Source: Dipteris shenzhenensis
Lineage: Eukaryota; Polypodiophyta; Polypodiopsida; Gleicheniales
DNA length: 64,000 bases
Assembly: GCA_047967505.1 (NCBI GenBank)
Contig: CM106541.1
Reading direction: 5' to 3' (one strand)
Shown: piece by piece, positions 11,315 through 22,810 of the stretch
How positions within the stretch are numbered: the first letter of the stretch is position 1
Layout of the letters: each line of letters starts with the position of its first letter
Notes under the pieces: generated by a model
The model's database searches: none
Told to the model about the DNA's origin: nothing
What the model saw: only the letters and a program-made list of their open reading frames with translations
Translations under genes and position numbers: made by a program

Positions 11315-11666
11315 TGACAAAGTGCGGATCGTACTAGCCTAATCAATCACTTAATGTGCATAAGGATCACGGAGGATCAAACCAAATATGGAAAGCCATG
11401 GGGAGAGAGACAGGAAGTATGAAACACTCAATCTATTGCAAATCTATATGTGTACTCAACAATACATGATAGGCTTCTTATATAGAGAGAGCCTTTAGAA
11501 TAGTCAAACCATGTGGGATCCTCTGATCCACATCTCTCCTTGTGGATATCCTCAATCCACATCTCCACATCATGTAGTCCACATCCTAGGGTGGCCACTT
11601 TAATTCTTTCCTTAGCACATACCTTAGCCTCTAATTCATGTGCTCATGGCACCACAACTCTCAACA
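11315..11666 (-). repeat. 3' LTR of the non-autonomous element
   Basis: 352 bp, TGACAAAG...CTCAACA on the + strand; about 97 % identical to 13687-14038. Confidence 0.93.
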
Positions 11667-11855
11667 CCTCCCCTTGGTGCCATGATCCTTTAGCTACTAC
11701 GAGGTGGTCAGATGTGAGTTACATTCCATCACCTCCCCTTAGTGCATGCATTGCTACTTAAGGTGGTCAAGTGTGGTTTTTACATGTCAATACCTCCCCT
11801 GGGTGCTTTCATAGCTACTCTCAGGTGGTCAGGCTTGATTTACAAACATATGAGC
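11667..11855 (-). repeat. triplicated polypurine-tract block next to the 3' LTR
   Basis: Three units begin with cctcccct at 11667, 11732 and 11793 (periods 65 and 61 bp). Each continues gtgc...gctact...aggtggtca. On the element strand each unit ends in a purine run of the aggggagg type. Only the first touches the LTR and is the expected priming site. Confidence 0.8.
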
Positions 11856-13458
11856 TGAAGGTGGAAAGGATTTTACTTTTCAATGCTTGATGTCGATGGT
11901 GTTCGCATCTTTACTTGATGTAGCTTGATGCATGATGCTTTGTTCTACCATGTGCCTTAATGCTTTATGTGCAGATGCCATGTTTTGGGCTATGGTCATC
12001 TCATGCACTTGTGCTTTCGGCATGCTTTTTGCATTCATGCGTCACTTTTCCATTTGTTACAAAGGTCTTACCATGAGCTTCATTTTGCTTCGATGGTAGT
12101 GTCTAATTGCATACAATGATTTTGACTTGATAGACGTGTAGAGCTCAAAAAGACGATCATTTTTCCTTTTTGGAGCGCATGCAAATTCCTCCTGGATTGC
12201 AAGTTACGCCTTGTCGAAGTTTTTTTGAAGAAGAGGGGGCCTTGATGATGTGGCATAGGGATTCACATGCAGAATTCAAACTGTTCTTAACAAGAGGCTG
12301 TGTGATTGGGAGGCACTTAACTAATCTTACCCTAACCATGGTTATTGCTAGTGAGTTAACTTAACCATGGTTTCTTTTGGGTTGTTTGACCATTGACCAA
12401 GGTTGAACTAATCTTAGTGACTACAAATTCAACCAAGGGTATTCTAACTAACCCTGGTTAGTTATCATCTTGCCACGTGTCATTTTCTTGTGTTCCTTGG
12501 AGAACTTTGGATTTCTGAGGTGGAAGAGATCGTGGGCGAGACGTCGTTGATGCAGAGAAGATCGTTTGGAGGAGCCCGCCGTTCATTGGGTATGGAGGCA
12601 GCTTCGCCCCTTCATTTCCCCTTTCCATCGACACTCTCCCTTCTGCTCCATAACCCCATGCCCTCATCTCGATCTTCTCCCTTACTTGGCACATCGCATA
12701 GCTATTCGGTGGCTCGAGCTGTTGCCCGCGTGGGCTTCCCACCCGCATCTTTTATTACAGCGCTACCCCATCGTGCTTGCATAATCTCGTGAGCTCTCGG
12801 GCCCCTTGGTCATTAGATATCCAGCCTGGTCTGTGAGCTAGGAGCCTTGAAGCTGCTGATGGTGAAGTGGCTGTTGGTCTTCGTTGACGGAGGGCCTTAG
12901 TTGCCTGTGGAGTCCGTTAGTTGCTAAGGCATATGAGAGCCTTCTGTGTTGCAGTTGCCTTGCAGGAGCAGGTCATTTCGGTGTTCTTAGGTGTTGTGAG
13001 TTGTTTGGAGGTGCTAGTTGTAGATAGGAGCTTGCATGGCCGAGAGCTTGTTGCTACTAGAGAGGCAGAAGCGTCTGAGTTGTGGAGACCATATGGAGCT
13101 GTATAGTCATTGCTGCAGCCTATGGAGCATCTTGCTCGTTGGAAACGGCTCGGTGAAGTGGCTCCGGGTCATTGGGACTACAAAATTTGTGGCCTTTCTT
13201 GCTGTCTATGAACAAGGCTCTAAGTCGAAGGCTTTGAGTCACTGCCTTTTAAAAAAACAACCCCAGCCAAGTCTGGTGTTGATGAAGCTTTGGCCGCCTT
13301 TGGCTCAGTCGTGCCGTAAAGAAACTCTTAGTAGTAGCTTGCCAAAGCTGTTTCAAATGTTTTCAGCATAAAAGTTGCAGCATATCATATTTAAAGCTCT
13401 TGCTGGAAGCAATCTTTGTAGGAGGAACCTAGTGGCCCGTGATATGCCACTCAGAGCT

Positions 13459-13489
13459 TTAAGCTCTCTCTCTCTCTCTCTCTCTCTCT
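13459..13489. repeat. (CT)n microsatellite
   Basis: About 14 CT units inside the non-autonomous element. Confidence 0.9.
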
Positions 13490-13686
13490 AAAATTGATGT
13501 AGCTCTCACAAGAACAGAGATATCTCAAATTCTCAGGGACGGAATTCTCTCAATCTAAAACTAAAACGAATCTAGGAGAACTCATGAGTTCCTAAGGTAT
13601 GCCTACAACTAATCTAAGAATGGGAGCAACCCTAGTGAACTACTAATGAGCTAAACTAGGAGAGCTAAACCTATGCTCAGATACCA

Positions 13687-14038
13687 TGACAAAGTGCGGA
13701 TCGTACGAGCCTAATCAAACACTTAATGAGCATAAAGATCACGGAGGATCAAACCAAATGTGGAAAGCCATGGGGAGAGAGACAGGAAGTATGAAACACT
13801 CAATCTATTGCGAATCTATATGTGTACTCAACAATACATGATAGGCTTCTTATATAGAGAGAGCCTTTAGAATAGTCAAACCATGTGGGATCCTCTGATC
13901 CACATCTCTCCTTGTGGATATCCTCAATCCACATCTCCACATCATGTAGTCCACATCCTAGGGTGGCTACTTTAATTCTTTCCTTAGCACATACCTTAGC
14001 CTCTAATTCATGTGCTCATAACACCACAACTCTCAACA
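13687..14038 (-). repeat. 5' LTR of the non-autonomous element
   Basis: 352 bp. Adjacent primer-binding site at 13675-13686 (element strand tggtatctgagc). Confidence 0.93.
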
Positions 14039-14043
14039 AAATC

Positions 14044-14580
14044 TTCATCTCTTTGAGCTATATCCATTTATGTCTTTACTTCCATGTTCTAATTTAATAA
14101 GAAAATGTTATAATTTACTAAGAAAATGTTACAGTGTGCAAAATAGGATAGACTTAGATTTGGGATAGTTTTGGAGTCTGTTACTAAAATGGTCCTAACT
14201 TCTCATCTCTTGTTCCATTTTTTGTGAACTATATGTCAACATTCTTGTCTTTTCAAACCCTACAAGCATATGTTCCTTGTTTTGGGTTTTGAGGGTCAAA
14301 GGAAGAGCTATCCCCATGCTATCATAGCTGTATTTTCATATCCAATAATTGTGGGTTCTCTTGTGTTGAGCTTTATCAAAATGACGCGACCCGACAACCC
14401 CATACGTCAGAATGAGCCCTACCAATTCAGCCCCTTCACTTCCATTCATGTAGTTCTTGGTATGAAAACTTTCTTCCAGCAAAGGCTTGCTCTTACATTC
14501 AGCACCAAAAGCTTGGCAAAAATCAATGCTTCCCCTCAACCTTTCCTCTTTCCCATGTTGAACTATGATCTCACCTTTGC
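14044..14580 (+). mobile_element. leader of gypsy copy B
   Basis: Repeats 4813-5330 of copy A, picking up exactly where 11309 stopped. A 30-bp local duplication is present at about 14090-14130 (aagaaaatgtta twice). At about 14580 it jumps straight to the nucleocapsid end of gag, so most of gag is deleted here. Confidence 0.8.
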
Positions 14581-16180
14581 CACGAACTAAGGATAAGCCT
14601 AGGGATAAAAGGAATGTTACATGTTATGAATGTCTAGAGAAGGGTCACTATCGTCATGAATGTCCAAAATTGAAAAAAAAAGAAGACAAGAGTGTAGTAC
14701 TCTTAGAAAGAACATGTTCAGAGGAGGAAGATGAGGAAGAAACTTTGATGCCATTGATGACAAGAAGTCGTAAAACTAGGAGTGACAAGGAAGAGGAGGA
14801 AGAGAAAGAACGAAAACATAAGAAGAAAAGGTCATCCCGAAGAAAGATTGGACAATCTGATTTTCCTCTTAGACAAGGGACTCTTAGTTATGATCTATTG
14901 ATAGACCTTAGAGAGAAGACTGCACAAATCACCTTCGAGCATCTTTTGGCACTCTTTCCAAAACTTAGGAAGGAATGGAGTAAATTGGCGAGCACTAGGG
15001 AGTCTAAGAAAAAGAAGAAAAAGGATAATGGGACACCTATGGCACAAAAGGTAGACATAGATGTGGGAGATGTACTTGTTGTTGATGTTATCATAGATGG
15101 CCAGACTATTTCTAATGCATACATTGATGGGGGTGCATCAATAAATGTCATGAGTGAAAAGACAATGAAAGATGCTGATTTGAAGTTATCTTCTCTTCTC
15201 TCCTTATCATATTAAGTTGGCTGATAATACTAGAGTGAAAACTCTAGGAGTTGTGAAGAATTTGGCAGTGGATGTGTGTGGAATCTCTGTACCTACAACA
15301 TTTCAGGTTATTCCTACAAAACCAGATGCTAGGGCTTACCCATTGATCTTGGGAAGGCCTTGGCTCCATCAAGTGAAGGTAGTACAGAAATGGGAGATAG
15401 GTGATCTTATTCTCCAAGGAGGGAATAGGAAGGTCTGCTACAACATCAAGAGTTGCCACAAGAAGGTCGTAAAGGAGGAAACATCAACTTCTGGGAGCTC
15501 AGAGTCTGAGTCATCTGATCACGAGACAAGTGGCACCTCCGAGGAGTCCATCTTAGAAGGAGAGTTGGAAGGAGTGGTGTTTGGTCTTTGCATTGGTGTT
15601 GATTGGGGGGACAATCAAGGAAATGGAACTTCAGAAGGAGAATCATCTTCAACCATGTATGACGAAGTGGTGGATCGCACTAGTCTTCGCCAACAAAATG
15701 AGATTCTTCTTGATGAGACTATAACAGCAACTGAAAAAGATGAATACCTAGCAATGCTTGATGGGTTTCCTAATCTCTTTGCAAAGTTACTTACGCAAGT
15801 GGCAGTGTCCCCATAGCAATGCCAAGGCCACTAAGAGAATCTGAGGTTCAAGAAACCATAATTGGTTTTCATTAGGAAACAACTTCGACAGGAAGATGAA
15901 ACCAAACTCAAAGCACTCCTAATGGAATACCATGACTGCCTAGCATGGTCATACAAAGAGATGAAAGGAATTTCACTAGATCTAGCAGTACACATGATAC
16001 CTATAAGGGAAGGTGCTAACCCTAAGGTATGTGGACCTTATCACACAAATCCTAGTATGGCACCATGGTCTATGACGAGCTGGAAAAACCCTTAGATGCT
16101 AGATTCATCTACGAGATAGAGCAGACTGATTGGGTTTCACCCATTGCCATTGTGCCTAAATGCAACAAGAAGCTCAGAAT
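14581..16180 (+). pseudogene. Ty3/gypsy nucleocapsid, protease and start of reverse transcriptase, copy B
   Basis: First frame, about 14581-15215: zinc knuckle CYECLEKGHYRHEC (CX2CX4HX4C, about 14620-14665), a long Glu/Lys-rich linker, then a retropepsin-like domain with AYIDGGASINVMSEKTM (about 15118-15170), DGG in place of the usual DT/SG. After a frame break at 15213 the protease continues (YPLILGRPWLHQV at about 15340). It is followed by an acidic linker and a stop at 15814. A third piece has IRKQLRQEDETKLKALLMEY (about 15868) and AWSYKEMKGIS, then the first RT motif DWVSPIAIVPKCNKKLRI, broken off at about 16180. The rest of RT, RNase H, integrase and 3' LTR are missing. The same linker-RT sequence occurs in the gypsy at 54-59 kb, so the two are related families. 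Confidence 0.88.
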
Positions 16181-18330
16181 AACATTATAGTAAGATTTTT
16201 TAGTACATCTAAAGGTATGGAAAGAACATGGATGGAAAGAGAGAGAGTCAAGCATATGAGGAGACTCTTGACACCAACCCCAACACCAATTCTGCGCAAC
16301 GGACTCTTGACACCAACCCCCACACCAATTCTGTGACGTTGCACCATCATCAATGATAATGAAAACTGAAAAATATACATGCAGGGAGGGGCTATATGGG
16401 AGAAAGAGACGGTGGGGAAAGTGAGACTATTGGACAAGGGAAGAGAGATAAAGCATGGTGGCAAAGGAAAAGGAAGAGAAAGAAAGTATGAGGGAGACGT
16501 GGAGTGCTCATGGTGAGAGGAAGGGGGCATTTGTTAACATGGGAATAATACAAAAGAGGCTAATGGGAGAAAGATACCCTTGCTTTGCTCTCATGGCTTT
16601 CTTTTATAGACTATGTCAACATTAATAAAGAGACCTCCCATATGCACAATGTGGGGGAGGGCATCCTCCATGTGAGCATAATAGCAAAATAAATACCTTC
16701 AATTTGGTGCAACCCTTCACCTCCATCATTTTCACATAAAATCAAATCCCTAGATCATGTGTCAAGATTCAGTGACTCATATGCATGGACCCTTGCCCAA
16801 TATAAAGATGTGCACACAAATGACACCTAAGGGAGTGTGGCACAAAGATGCTTGCCACCTCATCCTAACTTTCTCAATTCTATGATATTATCCCTTGGAC
16901 TATCACAACCAACCTATGTAATGCACAAATGGAATCAACCACATGGAGGGTTTTGGCATAAGGAAAAGCTTGCCACCTCAACCATGAGATTTTCTACATT
17001 ATGTTTGACACATCATATTGCACACATTCATATTAAACACAATAACATTGGTCACGTTTTACCAGTCACCATGGGCAACCTGTTTAAAGCTAGCGAAACT
17101 CATTCGAGTCCCTCTAACAACAACATATCCTAAGGCCTCACATGAGACTCAAACTACACACACGTGTGCACGTATGCTCACCCCTATGTATGTATACTAA
17201 AATGTATGACATGCCTTCAACTGCATGTGCATATAAAGTTAGGTTAAGTGTCCTATAAAGTAATGATACCAATCAAGGTAGCCCTATTGTAAGGACCCAA
17301 TCTCAACAAAAATGCTTCTTACCTCCACAACACTCCTGAACAATGAGCGTGCTTCTCGAACATGCAAGGACACTCTCCTACGTCCACTCCTAGTATATCT
17401 AGTACATGCAAGGACACTCTTCTACCTCCACTCCCAATATATTTAGTGTAAAATCCTCTAATCAATTGTCGAATCAAAAGTCACTAAGCAAAGAGAATAG
17501 CTTGTTCAAGCCATTTATTGCATACTAGTACACAATTGACCTTGCTTTTCTTTGGCTCTTAACATGATAAGTACCAATTGAAGGATAAAAGCTCCACATG
17601 CAATATGGAGCAAATAAATTAAAGAACCAATTTTGATAAATACTACCTTTTGGCTTACTAGATGTTGCCATACCAAGGAAATGTTTGAACACATACACTA
17701 AAGGAATTACATGGCTTAAAAATGTCACACGTACATACCCCCTTTTATGTGTTTACAAGCAAAATTCCTCACTCAAAATCTATACTCAGAGTATACCTTG
17801 ATCTACACTCTCAATGCTTTAACTACAAAGGCACACTAAAAGGAAATAGGTGTCACAATTGTGGGGAAAATATGAGCTTTGCTATTACTTCCAAAAAACT
17901 TCTAAATCCCCAATAGTTTAATAGTTAGGCCCCTTCTTGCATAATTTCAATGATGTTATCTATGTCAGTTTCTCTTGACTAATGATGTCTGCAATAGAAG
18001 TTCTTAAATGCAATTTGTAAGCACAGGAAATTCACAAAGGGCTATAAATCACAAAAGAGTTAGAGAAAAAGTGAGGTCACAACGCACATCTCGATAAGGT
18101 GAGCCAAAAAGAGATAGTGAGAAAGTGAGGTAAGAGAGCACAGCTCGATAAGGTTTGCCAATCAATATATGAGAAATGACTACAGTATAAGAAACTCATA
18201 GTTCACAATAACGACTGACTAGACTTTGCAAATGGCCGTTTGGGCAAGCTGGGTGTAAAGATGGTCATCCAAAACAAGGCACTATAAGCCTATCAAGATA
18301 GTTTAATCGTATTTCTACCAATTACAAGAT
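16181..18330. other. no gene recognised; small tandem repeats
   Basis: Non-coding. It contains a two-copy 45-bp repeat at about 16262-16337 (gactcttgacaccaacccc...), a two-copy 44-bp repeat at 17360-17451 (acatgcaaggacactct...), and a two-copy repeat of about 56 bp at 18063-18159 (gagaaaaagtgaggt...ctcgataaggt). No domain seen in any frame. Confidence 0.55.
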
Positions 18331-18930
18331 TACGGCATCATTTGAAAATAATTTCCACCCTGATCTTTCCGTTCCTCAAATTGAGAAGTTACTTTTGTGA
18401 GCTCATGTTTACTTGGGAACTTTGTGAGCGCTCTCTTCCACTTGGTGCACTTCTTTTCATCTACTAGTAGTCTCCGCATCATATTCCTCAGACATGATTG
18501 ATTTTTAGAGCTTGTTGGAAGGACCTCAACTGATTTTTCACAGTGATTGGGACTCCAACATGATAGGCAACATAGTTGCAAGGGAACTAACTTGGTGAGT
18601 AAAGATACAAGTAAAAAAGAAACCAAAGGAGAGTCTTAAGCACCAGTCTGCTACAGATAGCAGTCAAAAAAAGTAAGTTTATACAAACTTTGCCTGCTGA
18701 AGGTCGACACTTCCCTTGCACAAAAAACATATGAAAATAAAGGTCTGACAAAGAGACCGTGTCCTTGTAGAGATTCCCCAAACCCTATATTGTGGCTCCA
18801 CAGCCCGTATACAAAATACTCACCATTTAGTATGCACAGTCAAGACAAGGTGAGGTGACGACGAGAAACAACTGAGCGCTCTACTAATCATTCCAAAAAA
18901 GGAAATGATCTGGCATCCAACAACATACTT
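18331..18930 (-). other. 3' flank of eIF5A, probable 3' UTR in its proximal part
   Basis: Follows the eIF5A stop on the minus strand. No clear AATAAA is visible in the first 150 bases, so the poly-A site cannot be set. ORFs at 18330-18626 and 18587-18781 show no domain. Confidence 0.4.
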
Positions 18931-20630
18931 CTACTTCGGTCCGATATCCTTCAAAGCACAGATCTGTTCCTCTCCCATAGCACTCATAACAGTGACCACC
19001 AAATCTTTACCCTCACCGAAGCCGTCCTTAAGCTGCACAAAGAAACAGTTATTATTGACGTTGCTTTTTACAGTCAAAATGCCCAGATATAAAACGGAAA
19101 GAAAACTCTTACTCAACACACCTGTGTAAGAAGCTGATCATCAGTTGGCAGTCGCAGATCATCCTTGGTATCACCACTCTCTGTAAGAAGACTGACCTGT
19201 TGCACAGGTGAATGCATATTGAGGCCTCAGAAACAAAGGTAACTGATGTCAAATACACCCGTAATACATACTGCGGTATTGAGATCCGATTTGCCAGAAA
19301 TGGAGTTCAACTGTTGTATAGCACCAAGAGCTGTGTGTGTGTGTGTGTGGAGAGAGAGAGAGAGAGAGAGAGAGGAGGAATCCTGGAACATGTCGCAACT
19401 CATTCTCTAAAAGCAGAAAATAGTGCAGTTTCAACCTCACAACAGTCACCGACAAAGGTAAAACCATAAACTCCACCACGAATAGGACAAGCTACTATGA
19501 CATCCCATCCAGGGTCATTGGCTCCCAACGGTTAGACCATCGTAGAAAAATATGCTCTCACACCTATATCCACATGCCCACACACACTTGCATTCAATTA
19601 TACAAAGGTTTTCGTACTGAATTTCTGTCAGCACTCTGGAGGTGGAGGGCAGACTCAGCCATGACAAAGGCTAGCACCAAAGGAGACTGCTAATCAAAAA
19701 GTAGTCCACATTCTCTTCATCCAAGCTACAACTGCCTGTGCAGACAAGAGTATTTCATTAAGCATTTCTAAGCAAAAGTTATCTATAAGTAAAGCTTCAC
19801 AGGGTAATAACTTACAAAACCATCTTCTGAAATATCAATCAATTGATAGTCAGTGCGTGTCACCTCTGGGACCTGCATAAAAAATAAGTAAAAGTCATAG
19901 TGTAATAGCAATTTAAGTTCCTTTTGCAAAAAATAGGTATTACCATTAGGAATTCAACGCATGCCCTGCAACTGCAGCACAATAGATGTTTTTCTACAGA
20001 GAATCGTACGTACATCACAGTTATGAGAAGATGGTACTATGTCCTCCAGCTTTTTCCCGGTAAATATATCAATTGCCACAAAGTGGCATTTTGCATGTCC
20101 ATGCTTCCCCGTCTTCGAAGTTGAAACTTCCACAACCTGTGATACACTCACGAGCGACTTAATTTGGCTTAATTCTTCTACAAAATGTTATAGGTTAACA
20201 AAAAAACTAAGTGGTAAGAAACCCAGAACCACGAGCCCTCAGGACTAGTCAACTGACCCTAAGACCTGGCACTATCTACCGAGACACGTCAGATGGCGAC
20301 CACAATGACCGCTGGAGTAGAATGGGATTTTGGAAAAGCGGGGACGATGAACGCGGTTCAGAAGGCGATTCAAATGTTTGAACATTTGTAGCCATCAATA
20401 GACGATGCAAAGAAATCATGCAGATTTCGGCACGAAGGCAACCGAGCGAATTGCGACGAGGCGAGAGAAAGAAAGGAAAGTCCGGATTGTGATAGGTAGT
20501 CCTAAACCTTGCAGGGGCGGTTTTTGATGACGATGTAGCCATTTTTACGGATGGTTCCGGCCTGCTGAGGGAAAGTTTTGGAGGCACCGGCGTCGGCCTT
20601 GTGTTCGAACTGGTGATCGTCGTCAGACAT
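18931..20630 (-). CDS. eIF5A: eukaryotic translation initiation factor 5A (eIF5A), five exons, intact
   Basis: The coding exons on the minus strand are 20630-20508, 20136-20014, 19872-19816, 19196-19122 and 19032-18931. Their lengths are 123, 123, 57, 75 and 102 bp. All four introns begin GT and end AG and lie between codons (phase 0), giving 159 residues and a TAG stop, the usual plant length. Exon 1 starts [20 protein letters not shown]. Exon 2 carries the hypusine loop [12 protein letters not shown], and the lysine in TGKHG (residue 52) is the one that is hypusinated in this family. The last exon ends [15 protein letters not shown]. The factor binds the ribosome and promotes elongation through difficult peptide bonds and termination; it acts in the cytoplasm. 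No frameshift or stop is present, unlike everything around it. It is the only intact host gene in the window. The start is the first ATG after the leader and matches the family N-terminus. Confidence 0.97.
19332..19374. repeat. (GT)n(GA)n microsatellite in eIF5A intron 3
   Basis: About 9 GT then 12-13 GA units (+ strand) within the 619-bp intron between exons 3 and 4. A likely polymorphic marker. Confidence 0.9.
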
Positions 20631-20654
20631 GGCGAGGAGAAGGGAAGCAAGGGC

Positions 20655-20662
20655 TAGGGTTT
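20655..20662 (-). promoter_or_regulatory. telo-box (AAACCCTA) in the eIF5A leader
   Basis: On the minus strand AAACCCTAGCCC begins 33 bases upstream of the ATG. Telo-boxes are known to be enriched near the start of plant genes for translation factors and ribosomal proteins, so the placement fits eIF5A. Confidence 0.7.
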
Positions 20663-20704
20663 CTCTGCTGCAAGCGTGCAGAGCTTCTTCAACAGAATAG
20701 CTTG

Positions 20705-20713
20705 CTTTTTATA
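20705..20713 (-). promoter_or_regulatory. TATA box of eIF5A
   Basis: TATAAAAAG on the minus strand, 75-83 bases upstream of the ATG. Transcription would start near 20675-20685 and give a leader of about 50 nt containing the telo-box. A 17-nt perfect palindrome (20714-20730, arms tgctctgc/gcagagca) abuts it upstream. Confidence 0.65.
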
Positions 20714-20730
20714 TGCTCTGCAGCAGAGCA

Positions 20731-21890
20731 CAGATTGACAATTTTCTGCTCCCTCATAAATAGTGACACTCAAGCTGAGCTGGCTGCTCATGACTTGGCT
20801 CAAGAGCCCGCCTCATGTGAGTGTCTCATGGCAAAAATCCACGTGTCCGCAGTTGCGTCTTGTAACTTGCCCTCTTGACATACCGGTCGCTCCCATGCAA
20901 GCGCCACTTCTCTTTCTCGGAATTCCATTCGCATCGTCTTTCACGCTCCCTCACGTCTGCTTTTCCGTCTCACTACTCATGCTCAACATGAGCCAGTCGT
21001 TGTCACGATATACTATCGCTCCCTTGAAGGACACTACCCCCCTCGCCTTCCGATCTTCATTCTTATCGGACGCCCCACCTCCGTCCACTTTGCTCCATCC
21101 AGTGCTCATGAAACCTGCTTGAGCATATAACCTTCCTGGTTGGAATCGAAAAATTTTAAGGGATATGATTTATACATTTTTGTTATAAATCCCGATTAAT
21201 AGTATCATTTTTAGAATTCGATCCCAGTTGAATTTTGATATTACCTTTAATTTTCAAGGCTCCAAAAAGATTTCTTTAAAAGCACTGGCTCCATCTCCAA
21301 CATACTTAGGGCCTGTTCACGCGTTCAGGATGGTTTCCAAACCAACCTGTCCTTTTCACGGCTGGACCAGAAACTGGTTCTTTTGCTGGCCCCTAACTCC
21401 AAAACCACTACACGTGAACCTAATTTGAAATTTGACATCTAGAGTGGTTTGCAATCTGCCTCCCTCGCGCGAATATGCTCTTACAAGCAAAAATGATGGG
21501 GAATACCTCGGCTTGAAAGGTTCCCACGTATGGGCCCTAAACCGTACTGGTTGGAATTGAGCACCTGCAATGCCTTGGTGGAGACGAAAATAATCCCTCT
21601 CCACCTGGGCATTACAGGGTCACATTTAAATGCAAGCTTGATATGGGTTTTTCACTGGTATGTAAGCACAAGCTTCCAACGAACTCGATGCAGGCGTGGA
21701 CTCCATCCCACTCCATTGCCTTCATGGGGACGAGATCCCTGGGCTATGCCGTTGACTGCCATGATGTTGGCATATTTGCCTGCTTTGGCAATCTGTGGGA
21801 AACCTCTCTTAGGGTCTTATATCATGAAATGGGAACAAGGTGAAAAACTTCATAGGGCCTGCCAAGAGAAGAGAAAGGGAATGTTGTGGA
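20731..21890. other. eIF5A upstream region and unassigned sequence
   Basis: The first few hundred bases are the presumed promoter. From about 21310 (gggcctgttcacgcg) to about 21420 (cacgtgaacctaa) the ends are weakly inverted, as in hAT-type terminal repeats, but no target duplication could be matched. ORFs 20763-21122 and 21530-21943 have no recognised domain. Confidence 0.4.
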
Positions 21891-22545
21891 ATGAGGGAGG
21901 TGGAGGCAAAGGTGTCATGGCTTTTGTAGCAAGATGTAGGTGATGGAGTGGTCGGACCAATAGCATTGACTAGTGCCAACAATGCATCTGTCTATGTTGA
22001 CGTTTGCTTAGATGTGGTCGATTGTGGATTGATAGACTGTGATTGGCTCAATGAGTGCCTGAAGACATCGTCCTTATCAAAGGTTTTTGGCAAGGGCATC
22101 TCCTAGTTTTTGGTAGTTGCTAGTTTTTGGCAGTTGATATTCAGGTCTCTAATGATGACCATTGGCATTTCATTTTGTATAGGTGCTATGGTACTTTCGA
22201 GAGCCATTATCAATTCGTTAGTGTTTGTTTTGGGTGATTTGTATATTCCAATTACATGCATAGTGCCAAATTCTTGGTTCTTGAAGCTGGCACAGATTAG
22301 TTCTACACCTTCTCTTGTTGTTGTTCTGCTTACGATAAGATGTGTCTCCCTCTATAAAAGAGCGAAAGTCCATAGCCATCATAGGAAATTAGATTGTTAA
22401 AGCCGAGCATAGTGGGATTCGTTATCATTACTTTTTTCATCTCTTGTATGCATAGAATGTTAGTAACCATCAGGTTACTGCTTGATAGAATGTCATCTAT
22501 GTGTGCACTGAGTGAAATAGTGTTTAGCGATTCAATTATCATGTG
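21890..22545 (-). pseudogene. AP endonuclease-like (APE) domain of a Helentron-like or LINE-like element
   Basis: On the minus strand, about 22545-22330 reads LNTISLSAHIDDILSSSNLM, then NILCIQEMKK and ISYDGYGLSLFYRG. This is the N-terminal pattern of endonuclease/exonuclease/phosphatase domains in transposons (the catalytic Glu is in the CIQE motif). Further on, frames give MVIIRDLNIN (normally GDFN) at about 22130-22160 and STIDHI at about 22020, followed by WSDH at about 21955, with stops and frameshifts. In animal Helentrons such a domain accompanies Rep/helicase, and LINEs have a similar one. Placement directly after Rep sequence favours Helentron. Long dead. Confidence 0.6.
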
Positions 22546-22810
22546 AGTTTGCTTGTAATGTGCTGCTTCCAACTCATCAAGCGAGCATTTGATGTTTGGA
22601 TTTGATTTTTCTAAACAAGCGAGCAGCTCCAACCATTGTTTCTCAACACATCAGAATGTATTGAAGAATGTAGGAATTCCTAGCTAGTGAATCAGTGCAA
22701 ACATGTTTTTCTTTAGCTTGTCTTTCTAATGTTTTGACATTTGTAGGGCCTCAAAGTCCTTGTAGCCTATCTTCAAGTTCAATAATTTCTCGACATTTAT
22801 GTCATCGCAA
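22546..22810 (-). pseudogene. Helitron-type Rep (Helitron_like_N) fragment
   Basis: Minus-strand frames with stops read LGIPTFFNTF (about 22655-22685), CVEKQWLELLACLEKSNPNI and KCSLDELEAAHYK. The pattern [LG]xPTxFxTxSCxExxWxEL is the start of the Helitron replication-initiator domain. The HUH catalytic motif and helicase that should follow are absent. The sequence passes within a few codons into the endonuclease domain, so an internal deletion has fused the two. Confidence 0.6.

Larger units (their letters stand above)
11315..14038 (-). mobile_element. non-autonomous LTR retrotransposon, 2.7 kb, no coding capacity
   Basis: Two 352-bp LTRs (11315-11666 and 13687-14038, TG...CA, about 9 differences) flank 2020 bp of internal DNA. 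The target duplication is aaatc (11310-11314 and 14039-14043). Orientation is minus: the primer-binding site, tggtatctgagc on the element strand (one mismatch to the initiator-Met site), is at 13675-13686, directly against the LTR. A purine-rich tract aaggggagg adjoins the other LTR. Nothing in the internal region looks like gag or pol; ORFs there (for example 12490-12792 and 13036-13371) have no recognisable domain. It must have been mobilised by an autonomous copia-type partner. The empty site is visible in gypsy copy A at about 4810-4815. Confidence 0.93.

Noticed and set aside
21310-21420. hAT-type MITE
   Set aside because: The ends are only weakly inverted and no 8-bp target duplication could be matched.
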